This document shows positions 27,801 through 37,514 of a DNA stretch of 52,662 bases, piece by piece (the stretch's first letter is position 1; the number at the start of each line of letters is the position of its first letter). Source of the DNA: CAZUFB01 sp048173955 (lineage in GTDB: Bacteria; Actinomycetota; Coriobacteriia; Coriobacteriales; UMGS124); the NCBI GenBank assembly GCA_048173955.1, contig DBEYOB010000072.1, positions 1-52,662 of the forward strand. The letters run 5' to 3'. The notes under the pieces are model-generated. The model saw only the letters and a program-made list of their open reading frames with translations. It did no database searches and was not told where the DNA came from. A program made the position numbers and the translations under genes.

Positions 27801-27836
27801 GAAGCGGGCCGCGCCCCTCGGGGCACGACCCGCTTC
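27801..27836. terminator. Strong hairpin upstream of broken LuxR gene
   Basis: GAAGCGGG (27801-27808) pairs with CCCGCTTC (27829-27836), with an inner GCCCC/GGGGC stem. It is 127 nt before the first ATG of the LuxR remnant. It could be a terminator for leftward or rightward transcripts or an attenuator. Confidence 0.5.
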
Positions 27837-27962
27837 GCTTACTGGCTTTACTGACTGTCAGCGACCCGCGCGAACCCTTACGCGACCTCGCCGGCGAGCA
27901 CCGTCTTCCCCACCATCCAGGAACTGGTCCCCTGCGCCGGCATCCTCGACGCCTCCTTCAAG

Positions 27963-29310
27963 ATGGCCGGGTATCTCGCGCTTGCCGTCGTCTCCTATTT
28001 CTGTCCGCGCGCGTTCGCGAACCCCCGACTGCGGCTCGTCACCCTCGGCGTCCCGCTATGCGCCGCGGCGGCCCTGCTTCTCGTACCCGTGACAGGCAGT
28101 CTCGCGCTCTGCCTGGTCGGTGCCCTTCTGTACGGCATCTCCTACGCGTGGGTCACCTTCCTCTTTGCCCGCCGCCTCATCCGCCTCTCGTCCATCAGGG
28201 AGGCCGCCGTGGCAGTCGTCGGCGGCATCGTCACCTGCCAGTTCCTTTTGCCCCTCTACTCCCTTCCCCTGGGGTTTGCCGGGGGCCTGGTCACCGTGGT
28301 CGCCCTCCTCCTCTTTGCAGCCGTCCTGCTGGTGCGTCTCGGCAGCGAGTTGTTTGCCTCGTTTGCCAGCAAGGAATCGCTCGACGTCCTCGAGCTTACC
28401 AACCCCCTTTCGTCGCTCAGACCGCCGAACCTGCTGTTCTTCGCCACATTCCTCGTGCCGTTTGCCTACAACTTCCTAAGCGTCTTCGGCATACCGGGGC
28501 TGAGCGCCCGGCGCCTGATCGTCGTATTCCTGATGTTCGTGCTGCTCTATCTGCTCCTCATCCAGCGCGAGGGGCAGGAGGATCGGCTGTTCTCGCTCGC
28601 CGTGATCTTCATCATGGCGGGACTCCTCATCGCGCCGCTGCAGCTGCGGCGCGACAACTTCGTGTCCCACACGTTCCTGTTCCTGGGGTCGAGCTGCTTC
28701 GACACGCTCCTGTGGCTGCTGATGTACAGCCTGGGGAGGCGCAACGTCGTCGCCATGATGTTCTTCTTCGGGATGGCGGAGTCCCTCGGCGCGCTCGGCC
28801 GCGTCGCGGGGGTCGGGCTCGGCGAGCACGCCCTCTCCCTGGTCGATTCCAACCTGCACGGAACTCAGAGCATCATGCTGTACCTGGCTCTGGCGTTCTT
28901 CCTGTTCGTCTGGCTCGGGTTCAAGCGCTTCAGCTTCACCCGGGCGATCAGGGGCGTCGAGGCGATCGAGACGACCGCGGCGGCCAGGACTGCCAGGGCT
29001 GCCAAGGCTGCCGGAAGCGCCGGGGGCCGCGGAGGCCGCCGGAATCGCGGGAGTCGAGGCGCCGCAGACCGAGAACCAGCTCGAACGCTATGCGCAGCGC
29101 TGCCAAGAGCTCGCCGCCCGCGGGTCGCTCACCCCGCGCGAGGTCGAGGTCTTCGAGCTGCTCGTGCGCGGACGAAACGCGCGGTTCATCATGGACGACC
29201 TGCACATCACCCGCAACACGGCGAAGGCGCACATCGCGCATATCTACACCAAGCTCGGCGTGCACTCGCACCAGGAGCTGCTGTCGCTGGTTGAGGAGGA
29301 GCCGGCCTAG
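27963..29310 (+). pseudogene. Membrane-spanning LuxR-family regulator, frameshifted and possibly 5'-truncated
   Basis: From ATG 27963 the frame encodes about 350 residues of hydrophobic helices. It then runs out of frame in an Ala/Gly-rich linker. The LuxR HTH (SLTPREVEVFELLVRGR, ITRNTAKAHIAHIYTKLGVH) is intact in the +1 frame and ends at TAG 29310. Removing one G from the run GGGGG at 29022-29026 restores a continuous protein (AGSAGAAEAAGIAGV across the join). At the 5' end, plausible membrane sequence (TIQELVPCAGILDASFK) precedes ATG 27963 with no start codon before an in-frame stop at 27852, so the N-terminus may also be lost. A sequencing error at the G-run or phase variation cannot be excluded. 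Confidence 0.7.
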
Positions 29311-29420
29311 CGCCGCGCGGAAGCGGGTTCGAGGAGCGGAGGGCGGGTTCGACGGAGGGCGGGACATCGGCGTCGAAATGAGGGAGGAAAGGCCGGCCAA
29401 TCGGCCAGAACCTGCGCGCT

Positions 29421-29624
29421 GCACCTGAAAATCGGTCGTTGCGTGCAAATGTTTGTCGAGTGAACGGCGTCCGGCTAGAAGTGATACATGAAAGTTACCT
29501 GAATAGTAAATTAATCATACATTTTGCAAAATATACCGTCACATCGCCTTCTCAGGCGTGCAAACCCGCTCGTTATGGCGTTCACTCGGCGCGGTTCTGC
29601 ACGCATCGGGCGAAAATCAGGTGC
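29421..29624. repeat. Inverted-repeat element, family F3, copy 1
   Basis: 47-nt arms 29421-29467 and 29578-29624 (inverted) align gaplessly: GCACCTGA-N5-CG-N-TGCGTGCA-N9-CGAGTGAACG. The 110-nt spacer is AT-rich and holds ATTTTGCAAAAT and GCCT-tctc-AGGC. It lies between the convergent LuxR remnant and mfd. The family recurs at 33464-33658. Confidence 0.85.
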
Positions 29625-29703
29625 ACCCCCACCCCGCGGTTGCCCTCTCGCATGCGCGCCCGCTCGCGCCACATGAACGCCCCTCCCCGCGCGTCTGTTC
29701 CTC

Positions 29704-32700
29704 CTATTCCTCCTCGTCGGCACCGCCGAGCTCCTCGAGCAGCGCCAGGGCCGCGGGCAGCAGCTCCTCCTTGCCGGCGCGGAACGGGTAGTTGACCTTC
29801 TTGCTCTTGGCGAACACCTGGGCCCCCTTGGCGCGCCACGCCTTGTGGATGGCCTCGGGCACGTCGGCCCCGGCCAGCGTGATCTTGCCGGTGGCGTAGC
29901 CCACGCCGGTGATGCCGAGCCGGTCGGCCCGGATGCGGATGCGCGCGCGGTCGAACATGTTGCGCGCCGCCTCGGGAAGCTCCCCGTAGCGCTTGGCGGT
30001 ATCCTCCTGCAGCTCGTCGACGGCGGCGAGGTCGCTTGCGGCCGCAAGCTTGCGGTACACGAGCACCCGGCGGTCCACGTCGGGCAGGTAGTCCTCCGAG
30101 AGGTAGTAGTCGGCCGGCAGGTTGATGGTCACCGTGGCCTCGGCGGCGTCCTCGGGCACCTCGCCACGCGCCTCGGCCACCGCCTGGCCAAGCATCTGCG
30201 TGTAGAGGTCGAAGCCGACGCTCGAGAGGTTGCCGTGCTGCTCGGCCCCCATGAGCGATCCGGCGCCGCGGATCTCGAGGTCGCGCATCGCGATCTTCAT
30301 GCCGCTGCCCAGATCGGTGAACTCGCCGATGGCCATCAGGCGGTCGGTCGCCTCGGGGGTGAGCGGGATGTCGGGCGGGAACATGAAGTAGGCGTACGCC
30401 TGGAGCTTGCCGCGACCAACGCGGCCCTTGAGCTGGTAGAGCTGCGCCAGACCGAGGCGCTGGGCGTCCTCGATGATGAGCGTGTTGGTGTGCGGGTTGT
30501 CGATACCGCTCTCGATGATGGTCGTGGCCACGAGCACGTCGCACTCCCCCGTCACGAAGCGCTGCATCGCGTCCTCCACCTCGCGCGGGCTCATCTGGCC
30601 GTGCGCCACGCCCACGCGGGCCTCGGGCGCCACGCTCATCACGCGCGACACCGCCTCGTCGATGGTCTTGACGCGGTTGCTCACGTAGTACACCTGGCCG
30701 CCGCGCTCGAGCTCGAGGCGGATGGCGGCGGAGACCACGTCCTCGTCCCACTCGCCCACGTGCACCTTCACGGGACGGCGGCCGGGCGGCGGCGTCTTGA
30801 TGAGGGACATGTCGCGCACGCCGGACACCGCCATCTGCATCGTGCGCGGGATGGGCGTGGCCGACAGGGTGAGCACGTCGACCTGCTCGCGCAGGTTCTT
30901 GAGCTGCTCCTTGTGCTGGACGCCGAAGCGCTGCTCCTCGTCGACGATCACGAGGCCCAGGTCGTGGGGGTTCACGTCGTTGGAGAGCAGGCGGTGCGTG
31001 CCCACGAGCACCGGCACCTCGCCGCTCGCAAAGCCCTCGAGCGCGGCCTTCTGCTGCACCGCGGTGCGGAAGCGGCTCAGCACCTCCACGCGCACGTCGA
31101 ACGGCTCGAAGCGGTCGCGGAACGTCTGGTAGTGCTGCTGCGCCAGAATCGTTGTGGGGCAGAGCACCATGACCTGCTTCTTGTCCTGCGTTGCCTTGAA
31201 GGCGGCGCGCAGGGCGACCTCGGTCTTGCCGAAGCCCACGTCGCCGCAGAGCAGGCGGTCCATCGGCTTGGGCGACTCCATGTCGGCCTTGATGTCCTCG
31301 ATCGCGGCCTTCTGGTCGGGTGTGACCTCGTAGGGGAAGCTCTCCTCCATCTGCTCCTGCCACGAGGTGTCGGGGCCGAAGCGGAAGCCCTGGGCGGCGG
31401 CGCGGCGCGTGTAGAGGTCGACGAGGTCGAAGGCGAGCTTCTTCGCCGCCTTGCGCGCCTTGTTGGTCGCGCGCGTCCAGTCCGCCGTGTTGAGGCGGGT
31501 GAGGCGGGGGTTCTCCCCGTCGGGCCCCACGTAGCGCGTGATGCGGTCGACCTGCTCGAACGGCACGTAGAGCTTGTCGCCGTCGGCGTACTCGAGCAGG
31601 AAGTAGTCGCGCTCCTTGCCGGCGACCTCCTGGCGCACGATCGCCGTGAAGTGGGCGATGCCGTGCGTGGCGTGGACCACGTAGTCGCCCGGCTTGAAGG
31701 GGAACGTGACGTCGGTGACGTCGACGTTCTTGCGCTTGCCGTGGCGCGCCATGCGGCTCTGCAGGTCGTTGACGCTGATGACGGCGAGGCGCGCGTCGGG
31801 CACCACCACGCCGGCGGCGATGGGGGCGTCGGTGATCAGGACGGGGCCGCGCGGCAGCGGAACCGGCGCAACCTGCGCGCCCTCGGGCGTGCATGGGACG
31901 CGGTTCTCGCCGTCGGTGCCGAGCGACACGACGATGGGGACGCGCTCGTCGGTCAGCGTCAGCTCCATCGCGTGGCGCGCGCTCGAGTCGGGGATTGCGA
32001 ACACCGTGGCGTAGCCGATGTGGCGCAGCGAGTCGAGGCGGCGGACCAGCCGCGCGCCCCCCGCCACGTCGGGCTGCTGGATGCGCAGCTCCGCCGTGGC
32101 GCCGCCGCCCGCGCGCATGAGCGACACGAGCGTGAGGCGCTGCTGGGTGCCGAAGTCCATCTCCGCAGGCTTGACGTAGAGCCCGGCCGGGTCGATGCGC
32201 TTCTCCCGCGCCGACTGGAGCACCTCGTCGTACAGGCGCGTCGCGTCGTCGAACAGCGAGCGCGGCTCGGCCAGCACCACGAGCGCCTCGGGGCACACGT
32301 GGGCCAGCGGCATCGACGTCGTCGCATAGAGCTGCGGCAGGTAGCGGTCGAGCTCGGGGAAGACGATGCCCTGCTCAAGAAACTCCATATGCTGCGCGAT
32401 GGCGTCGTCGTCCTGGGACGCCTGGTACATGCGCCGCCGGCAGCGCTCGATGGCCTTGGCGCTCAGGGCAAGCTCGCGGCACGGGTAGACGTCGACCGAG
32501 GCGGCGTCGCCGATGGTCTGGCCGGTCGAGGGGACCATGCGGCGCACCGCGTCGATCTCGTCGCCGAAAAACTCGAGGCGCACCGGGGCGCTCGCCTGCG
32601 CAGGCCAGACATCGACCGCGTCGCCGTGCACGTGGAAGGTCCCCGGCTGGTCGACCCCGCCCGCGTTGGTGTAGCCGAGGAAGAGCAGCCGCCCCGGGAC

Positions 32701-33156
32701 GTCGGCGAAGGGGACCTCCTGGCCGACCTCGAACCGCACGGGGGTGAAATAGCCGCTCCCCGCCGGCGGGACGCAGCGCAGAAGCGCGCGCGCCGATGCG
32801 ACCGCGATGCACGGCTCGCCCGCAGCTAGGCGCGCGACCACACGGCAGCGCGCGCCGACCGCGGCGTCGTCGGGCGCTTTGTCGCTCCACGGCAGGTCCT
32901 TGCGCAAGGGGATGCGCTCGACCTGGTCGAGGCCGACGTAGGCGGCGAGCGCCTGCGCCATGCGTTCCGCCGCGTCCTCCCCGGCCACCACCACGACCGT
33001 GGGCCGCGGGTTGCGCGCATAGATCGCCGCCACGGCGAGCGGGCGCGCCGACTGGGCGATGCCGAGCGTCGCGTCCTGGCCCAGGCCGAGCGCGCGCTCG
33101 ATGTCGCGAAACTCGGCGGCCGTGGCGAGCTGGGCGGCGATGCGGTGGATGAGCAT
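29704..33156 (-). CDS. mfd: Transcription-repair coupling factor Mfd
   Basis: 1150 residues, normal family length. Mfd releases RNA polymerase stalled at DNA lesions and recruits UvrA. Domains in order: N-terminal UvrB-homology region (residues ~1-340), RNA-polymerase interaction domain (GDYVVHATHGIAHF near 490), and DNA translocase motor with Walker A LCGDVGFGKTEVALRAA near 640, the DEEQRFGVQ box near 740 and LSATPIPRTM near 770. It ends with the TRCF domain and an acidic tail (GGADEEE). Start 33156 has GAGGAG about 9 nt upstream. Upstream DNA holds a 31-bp tandem repeat and the F3 element, so it is probably its own transcription unit. Confidence 0.97.
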   Translation of the reverse strand: MLIHRIAAQLATAAEFRDIERALGLGQDATLGIAQSARPLAVAAIYARNPRPTVVVVAGEDAAERMAQALAAYVGLDQVERIPLRKDLPWSDKAPDDAAVGARCRVVARLAAGEPCIAVASARALLRCVPPAGSGYFTPVRFEVGQEVPFADVPGRLLFLGYTNAGGVDQPGTFHVHGDAVDVWPAQASAPVRLEFFGDEIDAVRRMVPSTGQTIGDAASVDVYPCRELALSAKAIERCRRRMYQASQDDDAIAQHMEFLEQGIVFPELDRYLPQLYATTSMPLAHVCPEALVVLAEPRSLFDDATRLYDEVLQSAREKRIDPAGLYVKPAEMDFGTQQRLTLVSLMRAGGGATAELRIQQPDVAGGARLVRRLDSLRHIGYATVFAIPDSSARHAMELTLTDERVPIVVSLGTDGENRVPCTPEGAQVAPVPLPRGPVLITDAPIAAGVVVPDARLAVISVNDLQSRMARHGKRKNVDVTDVTFPFKPGDYVVHATHGIAHFTAIVRQEVAGKERDYFLLEYADGDKLYVPFEQVDRITRYVGPDGENPRLTRLNTADWTRATNKARKAAKKLAFDLVDLYTRRAAAQGFRFGPDTSWQEQMEESFPYEVTPDQKAAIEDIKADMESPKPMDRLLCGDVGFGKTEVALRAAFKATQDKKQVMVLCPTTILAQQHYQTFRDRFEPFDVRVEVLSRFRTAVQQKAALEGFASGEVPVLVGTHRLLSNDVNPHDLGLVIVDEEQRFGVQHKEQLKNLREQVDVLTLSATPIPRTMQMAVSGVRDMSLIKTPPPGRRPVKVHVGEWDEDVVSAAIRLELERGGQVYYVSNRVKTIDEAVSRVMSVAPEARVGVAHGQMSPREVEDAMQRFVTGECDVLVATTIIESGIDNPHTNTLIIEDAQRLGLAQLYQLKGRVGRGKLQAYAYFMFPPDIPLTPEATDRLMAIGEFTDLGSGMKIAMRDLEIRGAGSLMGAEQHGNLSSVGFDLYTQMLGQAVAEARGEVPEDAAEATVTINLPADYYLSEDYLPDVDRRVLVYRKLAAASDLAAVDELQEDTAKRYGELPEAARNMFDRARIRIRADRLGITGVGYATGKITLAGADVPEAIHKAWRAKGAQVFAKSKKVNYPFRAGKEELLPAALALLEELGGADEEE

Positions 33157-33204
33157 GGGCGTGGGCTCCTCGAACGGACGGGCATGCGGACGGCGCAGAC
33201 AGGG

Positions 33205-33305
33205 TGGGCACGCGACGACGCGGGTGCGCGGTCGGAACGGACACGCGGCGGCGCGGGCGCGGCCGGAACGGACACGCGGCGGCGCGGGCGCGGCCGGAAC
33301 AGACG
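33205..33305. repeat. 31-bp tandem repeat upstream of mfd
   Basis: A 31-nt unit starting CGGAACGGACACGCGG is present twice exactly (33233-33263, 33264-33294), with degenerate partial copies on both sides. All units lie 50-150 nt upstream of the mfd start. Confidence 0.8.
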
Positions 33306-33463
33306 TGCAGTTGGAACAAGCACGCGTTCAGGGATGGTGTATTGTAGACCGTCGGGATGGTTGGGCCGTGAAGGACGGATTGGGGCGAATCCGAATCGCC
33401 CGCCACGGCCATGCACCCGCCGCCGTCGTGCACCAACTGCAAACGCACGCTCACCGCGGCCGT

Positions 33464-33658
33464 GCACCCAAAAAATGCCCGATGCGTGCAAATCACTTTC
33501 GAGTGAACGGCGGTTTCGCATCCTCGAAACGGTGGTAGGGAATACAAGTTTTCATTTCAGCAAACACGCTTTTCAATATCGGACCAGACCGCCGACATTC
33601 GCCCTCCAGCACAATGCACTCGAAGGACATTTGCACACATCGGCCGGTTTTCAGTTGC
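33464..33658. repeat. Inverted-repeat element, family F3, copy 2
   Basis: Arms 33464-33510 and 33612-33658 (inverted) align gaplessly with those at 29421-29624 (CGATGYGTGCAAAT-N5-TCGAGTG core). The spacer is 101 nt and AT-rich for this genome. It lies at the 3' side of the HemN-like gene and 5' of mfd. Its right arm contains CAAATGTCC-N2-CGAGTGC, also found in family F1. Confidence 0.8.
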
Positions 33659-33783
33659 AGGAAAGCGTTCGGATGCGAACCCGGCCCGCGCACCGCAGGT
33701 CGCACGCCACACCGCACCGCACGTCGTCCTAACCCGCGCGCCATACGTCGCGCACCGCCCCGTCCAGCAGCGCGCCGACTCCG

Positions 33784-35169
33784 CTACGCCTGGGTCCCGT
33801 CGCCGAACGTCAGCCTGGCCTCGTCGCCCGAAAGCGCCGCGCGCGCCTGGTCGCGCAGGTTGTTGAGCCCGCTCAGGAACTGGCGGTACATCACGAGCGT
33901 GAGGTAGCGACCCATCGGCGTGAGGGTAAGCTCCTCCTCGTCGTCGGTGGCGAAGGCCTTGTTGAGGCGCATGAACGCCATTTCCATGGGAAGACCCTCG
34001 TCGACGCTGCAGCCGTAGCGCCGCGCAAACGCCCGCTTGTCGAGGCGCAGCTTGTAGAGCTCGACCAAAAAGCTGTAGCGCATGAGGTCGCGCTTGCTCA
34101 TGACCGACTTCCCCATAATCGACATGCGCCCCGCGTCGATGGCAGCGTTGTAGTCCTTGATGCTGAAGTTGTTGACGTACAGGCACCCGTTCAGGTGCGT
34201 GACCGACCCACTGCCGATGGCGGGATACTCGTCGTAGTTGGTCTGGTACTCCTCGATGCGCGCGGGGCGCGCCGCCGCGTCGCCCACCGAGCGCCCGCCG
34301 CATACCATGTCGCCCGCACCTCCCGCACCCGCCGCGGCCGCCGCGCCGTCGTTGCGGCTGAACGTCCAGATGGTGCTGCGGTGGAAGAGCGGCGCGTCGC
34401 CCCCGGCCAGCGTGTCGTCGATGATGCGGTAGAACGCGTACTCGCGGTCCCAGTCCATCTTGCCCAGCATCTGCTGCATCTTGCGCGACGTGGCGGAGGA
34501 CACGTAGAGCGGCGAGAACGTGGTCTGCTTGCACCCCACCTCGATGAGCTTCTGCAGGTCGGAATGCAAGATCTCCTCGGTCTGCGAGGGGAAGTTGAAG
34601 ATCATGTCCACGTTGAGCAGGTCGAAGTAGCCCTCCGCCTCGGCGATGCGCTCGAGGATCTCGTCGCCGCTGCCGTACTTGTCGTAGCGGTCCATCTGCT
34701 TGAGCAGGCCGTCGTCGAAGCTCTGCACGCCCACCGACAGGCGTTGGACGCGCCCCTTGAGCTGCTCGAGGTAGGGCTTGGTGAGGTGGTTGGGGTTCGT
34801 CTCCGAGGCCACCTCCTTGATGTCCCACGTCTCGCGCGCCAGGTCGAGCGTGCGGCACAGCTCGTCGATGAGGATCGTGGGCGTGCCGCCGCCGCAGTAG
34901 ATGCTCTCGATGTCGTAGCCGAGCTCCTTCACCATGAGCATCTCGCGGCGCATGTGCTCGAAGTACGGCCGGGCCACGTCCTCGCGGAAGGCGTAGCGGT
35001 TGAAGCTGCAGTACGGGCACAGGCGCTCGCAGAACGGCACGTGCATGTAGAGCATGTACTTCTCGCTCGGCTGCGGGGCGGGAAAGAACGCCTCGTCGGT
35101 GGGCTTGAGGGCGAGCTCGTGCTTGGTCATAGCCTTGATGACGCCGGTGAGCATGCGTTCGGACAGCAT
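33784..35169 (-). CDS. HemN-like radical SAM protein
   Basis: 461 residues. The radical-SAM cluster motif is CERLCPYC (CxxxCxxC, residues ~50-57), followed by the SAM-binding GGGTPT near residue 95 and the HemN signature SVGVQSFDDGLLKQMDR. The C-terminal half (LYVNNFSIKDYNAAIDAGR...) fits oxygen-independent coproporphyrinogen III oxidase relatives. It could make or modify tetrapyrroles. Alternatives are HemW-type haem chaperones or ChuW/HutW-type haem-degrading enzymes, which I cannot separate by eye. Start 35169 follows GAGGAG; the frame continues upstream through the AGCS gene in another register, which is not real. It lies downstream of the AGCS gene, separated by a terminator. Confidence 0.85.
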   Translation of the reverse strand: MLSERMLTGVIKAMTKHELALKPTDEAFFPAPQPSEKYMLYMHVPFCERLCPYCSFNRYAFREDVARPYFEHMRREMLMVKELGYDIESIYCGGGTPTILIDELCRTLDLARETWDIKEVASETNPNHLTKPYLEQLKGRVQRLSVGVQSFDDGLLKQMDRYDKYGSGDEILERIAEAEGYFDLLNVDMIFNFPSQTEEILHSDLQKLIEVGCKQTTFSPLYVSSATSRKMQQMLGKMDWDREYAFYRIIDDTLAGGDAPLFHRSTIWTFSRNDGAAAAAGAGGAGDMVCGGRSVGDAAARPARIEEYQTNYDEYPAIGSGSVTHLNGCLYVNNFSIKDYNAAIDAGRMSIMGKSVMSKRDLMRYSFLVELYKLRLDKRAFARRYGCSVDEGLPMEMAFMRLNKAFATDDEEELTLTPMGRYLTLVMYRQFLSGLNNLRDQARAALSGDEARLTFGDGTQA

Positions 35170-35281
35170 GGGCGCTCCTCGCTGCGCGGCAGCGGCACCC
35201 GGCGCACGCGGCGCATGGGCCCGCGTGCAATCGGACGGTCTGCGGGGAGCATGATACCCGTGCGCCGGCGGCCAAAACGCA

Positions 35282-35315
35282 CGGAGTCCGGAGACAAGGC
35301 AATCTCCGGACTCCG
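35282..35315 (-). terminator. Hairpin terminator after AGCS gene
   Basis: Perfect 13-bp stem CGGAGTCCGGAGA (35282-35294)/TCTCCGGACTCCG (35303-35315) with an 8-nt loop, 28 nt past the symporter stop at 35343. On the minus strand it is followed by gtgcgtttt. Confidence 0.85.
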
Positions 35316-35342
35316 CCGCGGTCGCACGGTTGGCGGGCGGCC

Positions 35343-36767
35343 CTACTTGTCCTCGAACACCGGAATCTCGTCGTTGCAGCGCTCGTCCAGGTTGCCGTCC
35401 CACACATAGTGTTTTGTCTCGCGGGCGATCATGCCGGAGAGCAGCAGCACGGCGATGATGTTGGGGATGACCATAAGAGCGTTGGCGATGTCGGAGCACG
35501 TCCACACGAGGTCGCCCACGCCGATGGCGCCCAGAAACGCGATGGCAACGTAGACGATCTGATACGGGCGGATGGCCTTCTTGCCGAACAGATACGTGAC
35601 GCAGCGGTTGCCGTAGTAGCTCCACCCGATGATGGTGGTGAAGGCGAACAGCACCATGCCGAACACCAGGGTCGGCGTGCCGATGACGGGAATCTGGGCG
35701 AACGCGGCGCTCGTGAGGGCCGCGCCGGACTCGATGGAGCCGTCGAGCACGATGGAGCCGTCGGTGGCCACCAGGGTCGACACGAGCACGAGACCCGAGA
35801 GCAGGCACACGACCACGGTGTCCCAGAACGTGCCAGTCATGCTCACGAGGGCCTGGCGCGCCGGATTGCGCGTGGCGGCGGCGGAGGCCACGATGGGGGC
35901 CGAGCCCATGCCCGACTCGTTGGAGAACAGGCCGCGCGCGCAGCCGAACTGCATGGCGACCAGCACGCCCGACCCGAGCGCCCCGCCGAAGGCGGCGCGC
36001 GGTGTGAACGCGCACTCGACGATCAGACACAGGGCCGACCACAGGTACGGGCCGTTGATGACCAAGATGGCGATGCAGCAGAGCACGTACACGATCGCCA
36101 TGAACGGGACGAGCTTCTCGCACACGTTGGCGAGCCACTTGACGCCGCCGAAAATGACGAGCGACACGAGCACGATGAGCACCAGGCCGATTGCCCAGGT
36201 GGGCACGCCGGGGGCGTTCTCGACGATGACGCCCGAGAGCGACGAGGACTGCACCGCCGACCCGATGCCGAACGACGCCACGGCGGCGAGCAGCGCAAAC
36301 GCGAGCGCGCCGAACTTTGCCCAGCCGGGCGTGGTGCCGTCGGGGCGCTTGAAGCCGCGTTCCCAGGCATACATGGCGCCGCCGAGCATCTCGCCCTTGT
36401 GGTCCTTGACGCGGTACTTCACCGCCATGAGGGTCTCGGCGTACTTGGTGGCCATGCCGAACACGCCGGTGAGCCACATCCACAGCACCGCGCCGGGGCC
36501 GCCCGAGAGCACCGCGGTGCCCACGCCTACGATGTTGCCCGTGCCGATGGTGGCCGAAAGCGCCGAGCACAGCGCGCCGAACTGGGAGATGTCGCCCTCG
36601 GAGTCCTTGTCCTTGCTGAACGTCATCTTGATGGCGGGGAACAGCTTGCGCTGGATGACGCCCGTGCGAATCGTCAGGAAGATGTGCGAGCCGAGCAGCA
36701 GCACGATCATCGGCACGCCCCAGATCCAGGCGTCCACCGTGTTGATGACGTTCGCTATGGCGTCCAT
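35343..36767 (-). CDS. Sodium:alanine/glycine symporter (AGCS family)
   Basis: 474 residues with about ten to eleven membrane helices, the usual AGCS size. Family landmarks are visible: GSHIFLTIRTGVIQ near the N-terminus, the SALSATIGTGNIVGVGTAV block at ~70-88, PGAVLWMWLTGVFGMATKYAE at ~91-111 and NESGMGSAPIVASAAATRNP near 280. It imports alanine or glycine with sodium across the cytoplasmic membrane. Exact substrate cannot be read from sequence. Start 36767 has GGGAGG 4 nt upstream. A strong terminator follows. No co-transcribed partner is evident. Confidence 0.95.
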   Translation of the reverse strand: MDAIANVINTVDAWIWGVPMIVLLLGSHIFLTIRTGVIQRKLFPAIKMTFSKDKDSEGDISQFGALCSALSATIGTGNIVGVGTAVLSGGPGAVLWMWLTGVFGMATKYAETLMAVKYRVKDHKGEMLGGAMYAWERGFKRPDGTTPGWAKFGALAFALLAAVASFGIGSAVQSSSLSGVIVENAPGVPTWAIGLVLIVLVSLVIFGGVKWLANVCEKLVPFMAIVYVLCCIAILVINGPYLWSALCLIVECAFTPRAAFGGALGSGVLVAMQFGCARGLFSNESGMGSAPIVASAAATRNPARQALVSMTGTFWDTVVVCLLSGLVLVSTLVATDGSIVLDGSIESGAALTSAAFAQIPVIGTPTLVFGMVLFAFTTIIGWSYYGNRCVTYLFGKKAIRPYQIVYVAIAFLGAIGVGDLVWTCSDIANALMVIPNIIAVLLLSGMIARETKHYVWDGNLDERCNDEIPVFEDK

Positions 36768-37055
36768 GGGGCCTCCCGCATCCTCGGAAACAAGGCGGCC
36801 TCGTATGGCCGCGTCATCCGCCCGGTCGCCCGGCGGATATCAGTCAAGTCTCCCGGCGTTGTGAGTCCAACGTGTTTCGGACGTGCTTCGAGTCCGGTCG
36901 CAGGTGCGCAAATCGGGGTGGACGGCCTGCGGGAGCAGAAGAAACCTGCGGTCGCCGGCGGCTTGAGGTCGCGTTGCCGGTAGGCGGTTACGCTACCGGC
37001 TTGAGGTCGCACCAGCAGCTTGCGGTCGTCGGCCGGCGGTTACGCTACCGGCCGG

Positions 37056-37280
37056 TCTTCCGACCGGATTTGCCCGTCTTGTTGCAAATACGACGACTTT
37101 GCGCGCTCTCCTTCACCGTGGAAAGATATCAAATCGCATCGACAAACGGCCTTCCTCAACCTACATTTACAAAATGGAAAACTAATCTTTCATTCTCGCT
37201 CCAGTCAAGCCGTTCTCCCGGTTGGCACGCCATGCATATCTGTTCGATTTGCTACGAAAGTCCTGATTTCCGTCGGAACA
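37056..37280. repeat. Inverted-repeat element, family F4, copy 2
   Basis: Arms 37056-37105 and 37231-37280 (inverted) align gaplessly to the 50-nt arms at 171-220 and 335-384 (TTCCGACGGAAAT, CGTAGCA and the TATG end are best kept). The spacer is 125 nt and AT-rich, with GAAAGAT/ATCTTTC far apart. Confidence 0.75.
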
Positions 37281-37514
37281 CCCCGCCGGAAACCTCCCGA
37301 ACCATCCTTTCGAGCCACTTCGTCGAGAGCCCCGCTTCGAACAAACCGTCCGACAGCCGGCCCGAGCGCAAGATTGGACGAGATGCCGCCGCATAATCGG
37401 GGTTCGTGCTCTTTCAACTGTCCATTTCAGCTGCCCATCATCTCCACAGGTAGATACCGTAGTAATACGGTAGTGGATATTGGACAGCCGCTGAAAGCCC
37501 GCCAGAACCCGTGG

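Noticed and set aside
29582..32296. 904-codon minus-strand frame inside mfd
   Set aside because: Arg/Pro/Gly-rich out-of-frame reading of mfd.
33784..36570. 928-codon open frame suggesting a fusion with HemN
   Set aside because: The upstream part reads the AGCS gene and intergenic DNA in the wrong frame. A start with GAGGAG at 35169 fits the radical SAM family.
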